A program made the translations under genes and the position numbers. Positions 62,701 to 64,000 of a DNA stretch of 64,000 nt are shown in pieces (the first letter of the stretch is position 1; the number at the start of each line of letters is the position of its first letter). The notes beneath the pieces are model-generated. The model was not told where the DNA came from, searched no databases, and saw nothing but the letters and a program-made list of their open reading frames with translations. This DNA is from Ktedonobacterales bacterium (GTDB lineage: Bacteria; Chloroflexota; Ktedonobacteria; Ktedonobacterales; Ktedonobacteraceae): NCBI GenBank assembly GCA_027451525.1, contig DAIDJF010000025.1:1-64000 (forward strand), written 5' to 3'.

Positions 62701-63560
62701 CGCGCCTCGCTCATACGCCCCTGTATCGTTTGCCGATAGGCGCGCTGTATATTCCCTTGCTCATCAATCTCTTGCACCATCTGGCGTGCTTGCTGGAGCA
62801 AGAGGAGCTGCTCCTGTTCAAAACGCGCAGTCCGCTCGCTGACCGCGCTGAGACGCCGCCACTGCAAGGTATACCACAGGCTCAACACATCCTGTAACTC
62901 GCCACTTACGTGCTGATATTCCACAGCACGTCGCGCCTGTTCTGCTAATGGGAGCAGACGTGGCTCAATCTCGCCCAGGATATCACGGAGACGCTCTAGA
63001 TTTTGTTCTGTCTGACGGAGACAATTTTCAGCATCCGTCCGTTGCACTTGAAAGGGGCGAATACCGGCCGCATCCTCAAACAAGCCGCGTCGCTCCTCGG
63101 CACGCAAACTTAACGCGGCATCAATCAAACCCTGTCCTACCACAGTGTACGAGTCATGCCCAATTCTCGCCTGTGCCAGGAGCAACACCACATCGCGCAG
63201 ACGCACTTTCTGTTTATTAATCAGATATTCGTTCTCGCCCGAACGATAGGTGCGGCGCGTGACTGAAATCTCACTATATTCGGAGGGAACCCAACCCGTG
63301 CTATTATCAAGCGTTAACGTCACCTCAGCCATACCAAGTGCGGCGCGACCCTGACCACCAATAAAGATGATATCTTCACTTTTCTTACCGCGCAATTGGC
63401 GCATACTTTGCTCGCCCAAGACCCAGCGCATAGCGTCAGCAACATTGGATTTGCCCGCGCCATTTGGCCCGACAACAGCGGTAATACCTGGGCTAAACTC
63501 CAATTGTGTTCGTGCCGCAAAACTCTTGAAACCTAGCATATCCAAACGTTTGAGATACAC
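59775..63560 (-). CDS. smc: Chromosome segregation protein SMC
   Basis: About 1261 residues, a little longer than the usual ~1190. The N-terminal Walker A is GPNGAGKSN, followed by a long coiled coil with a hinge near residues 515-680 (EGVRSLLRAPAGKLAGLLGPV...). The C-terminal signature is LLSGGERALVSAALL and Walker B is FCLLDEVDAALD. It condenses and separates chromosomes with ScpA/ScpB, not seen here. The start is GTG at 63560 giving MYLKRLDMLGFKSFA, as in other SMCs, with AGAGG upstream; an ATG six codons earlier is the alternative. An acidic insert (HHAHVEETDDSP to SEEEEGQ) breaks the second coiled-coil arm. Confidence 0.96.
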   Translation of the reverse strand: MYLKRLDMLGFKSFAARTQLEFSPGITAVVGPNGAGKSNVADAMRWVLGEQSMRQLRGKKSEDIIFIGGQGRAALGMAEVTLTLDNSTGWVPSEYSEISVTRRTYRSGENEYLINKQKVRLRDVVLLLAQARIGHDSYTVVGQGLIDAALSLRAEERRGLFEDAAGIRPFQVQRTDAENCLRQTEQNLERLRDILGEIEPRLLPLAEQARRAVEYQHVSGELQDVLSLWYTLQWRRLSAVSERTARFEQEQLLLLQQARQMVQEIDEQGNIQRAYRQTIQGRMSEARAAYNDARTATQKIERELAVREERIGGLERQRGDMQQEERRLRERLIAAQKRLIDLEEQCDLADEALDGEASALATLERDVTRAQKDYEMEERRLRNAQNDLVQVQARLGSTQTELGRLQKQLGERNRTLAARRDTIAQSQQTLRTLETRLLDERARLSTARNEEQQMTQRKQALARAIADAQQEMERFKTLLAESERQRKTLLDRLNMLKTWRQNLSGYSEGVRSLLRAPAGKLAGLLGPVPQLGVVTAGVEMALEAALGVYMQAVVVRTFQDAQQCLAYLHTTTSGKAMVVWLAFDEEHEDVPEIRSIQQQVEEDVVRRFLSEQPALQERVVGFAWRQMNCDAAYQAFFQRILRGIVIVKDVSTAHMLLTWVMGLSLSSTTDLPFTAIVTLKGEMFHVDGWLTAGGGSGKESGQQGMLAYERELRELPPQIDAHKTQIDRINGMLSEVQRGQEGRRAEQSALDKELQKIGARINELTRVVNSSQRELERVQTEMQVAASLEEQLAAEVAGLEQEMQATQERVRTHEKAQREISGLVEELRYAMEDRAAIYHRQQDDLGKARTALAVKRQEVKALQQQVSLQQGQAQELKAQVEQQVKRLQNMEQQQQTLQDAITMQRTALRQAQTVAHTQEEAVRVVETQLAALEQTVASLERQRVQAQQVLAEREGSYRSSLLESQKAKDALETLLAQLHEELGLEDPNALLTRSHHAHVEETDDSPSLEMKTAHMTEKSESSVLLSEEEEGQLKRLRRRVDTLRSRLKAMGGCDLNAPDEYAETKARFEFLSTQIADMEQAAAQLHAIIGQLDVTMAKQFEVTFQAVNARFREHFTTLFHGGTARLELLAAKRDDESSLAPSSMPAGIEVIVQPPGKKVQDLSLLSGGERALVSAALLFALLEINPPPFCLLDEVDAALDESNVVRFCDILKQLAQRTQFIVITHNRVTMTAAQAIYGVSMRESISRLLSLKLEEAANVAR

Positions 63561-63741
63561 GACTGGCTCGCCTCTCATAAAAATTATCTTAAATATTCGC
63601 CAATGATAGCATAGTCAGATATTTCCGTCGAGTCTATTCGTTATATGTATGGGTATATAGATTGTATGAACAAGTTACACAAAGGTTATCACACATCTTG
63701 CTCTCATTCGAGGCGGGAAAACGGTGTGGAGGATTTGAGTT

Positions 63742-64000
63742 ATGAGACGCATTGTATTATTTCTTATGCCTCTTATTTTTGGCATCATTAGTATTGCATT
63801 TGGTGTGATGACAGGCATCACATCCCATCAAGTGACCTATCAGCAAGGCACAAAAGGGGTAATAGCACACTTTCTTGCCGCGCAAACAACGGCCTATTTG
63901 CAGATGCAGGGCAGTCCAACACTCTACATCATCCATGAGCAGGACTTTACACCGCAGATCAACGGCGTACAGACCTTCACTGATGGCGAGACTGTCTCTT
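63742..64000 (+). CDS. Partial gene: membrane-anchored extracellular protein
   Basis: A frame open to the window edge, starting at ATG 63742 with GGAGG nine bases upstream. The visible 86 codons give MRRIVLFLMPLIFGIISIAFG, a signal or membrane helix (~4-24), then a polar region (VTYQQGTKGVIAHFLA, YIIHEQDFTPQINGVQ). The family is not recognisable from this piece. It is divergent from smc. Confidence 0.6.
   Translation, partial: MRRIVLFLMPLIFGIISIAFGVMTGITSHQVTYQQGTKGVIAHFLAAQTTAYLQMQGSPTLYIIHEQDFTPQINGVQTFTDGETVS

Overview
The window looks like chromosomal DNA of a Chloroflexota bacterium, most likely class Ktedonobacteria. This is inferred from the gene mix: a complete lower F420 pathway, form II CO-dehydrogenase-like genes, DUF1634/TauE, class I SMC, MurJ with LCP proteins, many lineage-specific lipoproteins, moderate GC and intergenic 'GTAGGGGCG' palindromes. 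No marker phylogeny could be run. There is no phage, plasmid, transposase, CRISPR array or tRNA. The only structural RNA is one isolated 5S rRNA.

Layout. 1-9.9 kb: mostly single genes (MFS exporter, small membrane proteins, YkgJ-type Fe/Zn cluster protein, DoxX, S9 peptidase, a His/Gly-rich PadR-tail-like protein behind GATATATCG palindromes, FAD monooxygenase, a methyltransferase/UPF0303 overlapping pair, SHOCT protein). 9.9-20.1 kb: central metabolism and housekeeping (gnd-pgi, DUF3267 zincin, rnz, alpha/beta hydrolase, DUF1634-TauE exporter with a long leader, CDGSH protein, DUF255 protein). 20.2-25.1 kb: cell-envelope genes (serine hydrolase lipoprotein, Gln-rich protein, cupredoxin lipoprotein, secreted proteins of unknown function), each closed by a strong hairpin. 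25.5-34.3 kb: a molybdenum hydroxylase cluster in the order small, large and medium subunit, M29 aminopeptidase, MoxR ATPase, VWA protein, XdhC-N, XdhC.

34.5-42 kb: cell-envelope block with an LCP ligase, a pseudokinase-FHA protein, and convergent hom and murJ, then manC. LCP and MurJ both carry long Pro/Gln-rich cytoplasmic tails. This block is the most interesting candidate for an undescribed regulatory module, because actinobacteria control MurJ through a pseudokinase domain that is read by an FHA protein. 42.3-45.7 kb: P450 with its TetR regulator and a 16-bp-arm operator, PIG-L deacetylase, DoxX. 45.9-49.1 kb: cofE, an FbiB-like nitroreductase, cofD and cofC in one operon behind a near-consensus promoter. 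49-54.8 kb: a tailed single-pass protein, glnA with a multi-hairpin leader, a ClC channel with CBS and TrkA-C domains, a TetR regulator. 55-59.4 kb: moaA, a BldC/excisionase-like HTH protein, thyX, GNAT, class V aminotransferase. 59.5-64 kb: the stand-alone 5S rRNA, smc, and the start of a gene cut by the window edge.

Many start codons were moved inward from the longest open frame because a clear Shine-Dalgarno (SD) sequence sits before an internal ATG, GTG or TTG. Terminators are mostly long perfect hairpins between convergent genes. Residue positions are counted by eye and approximate unless given exactly.
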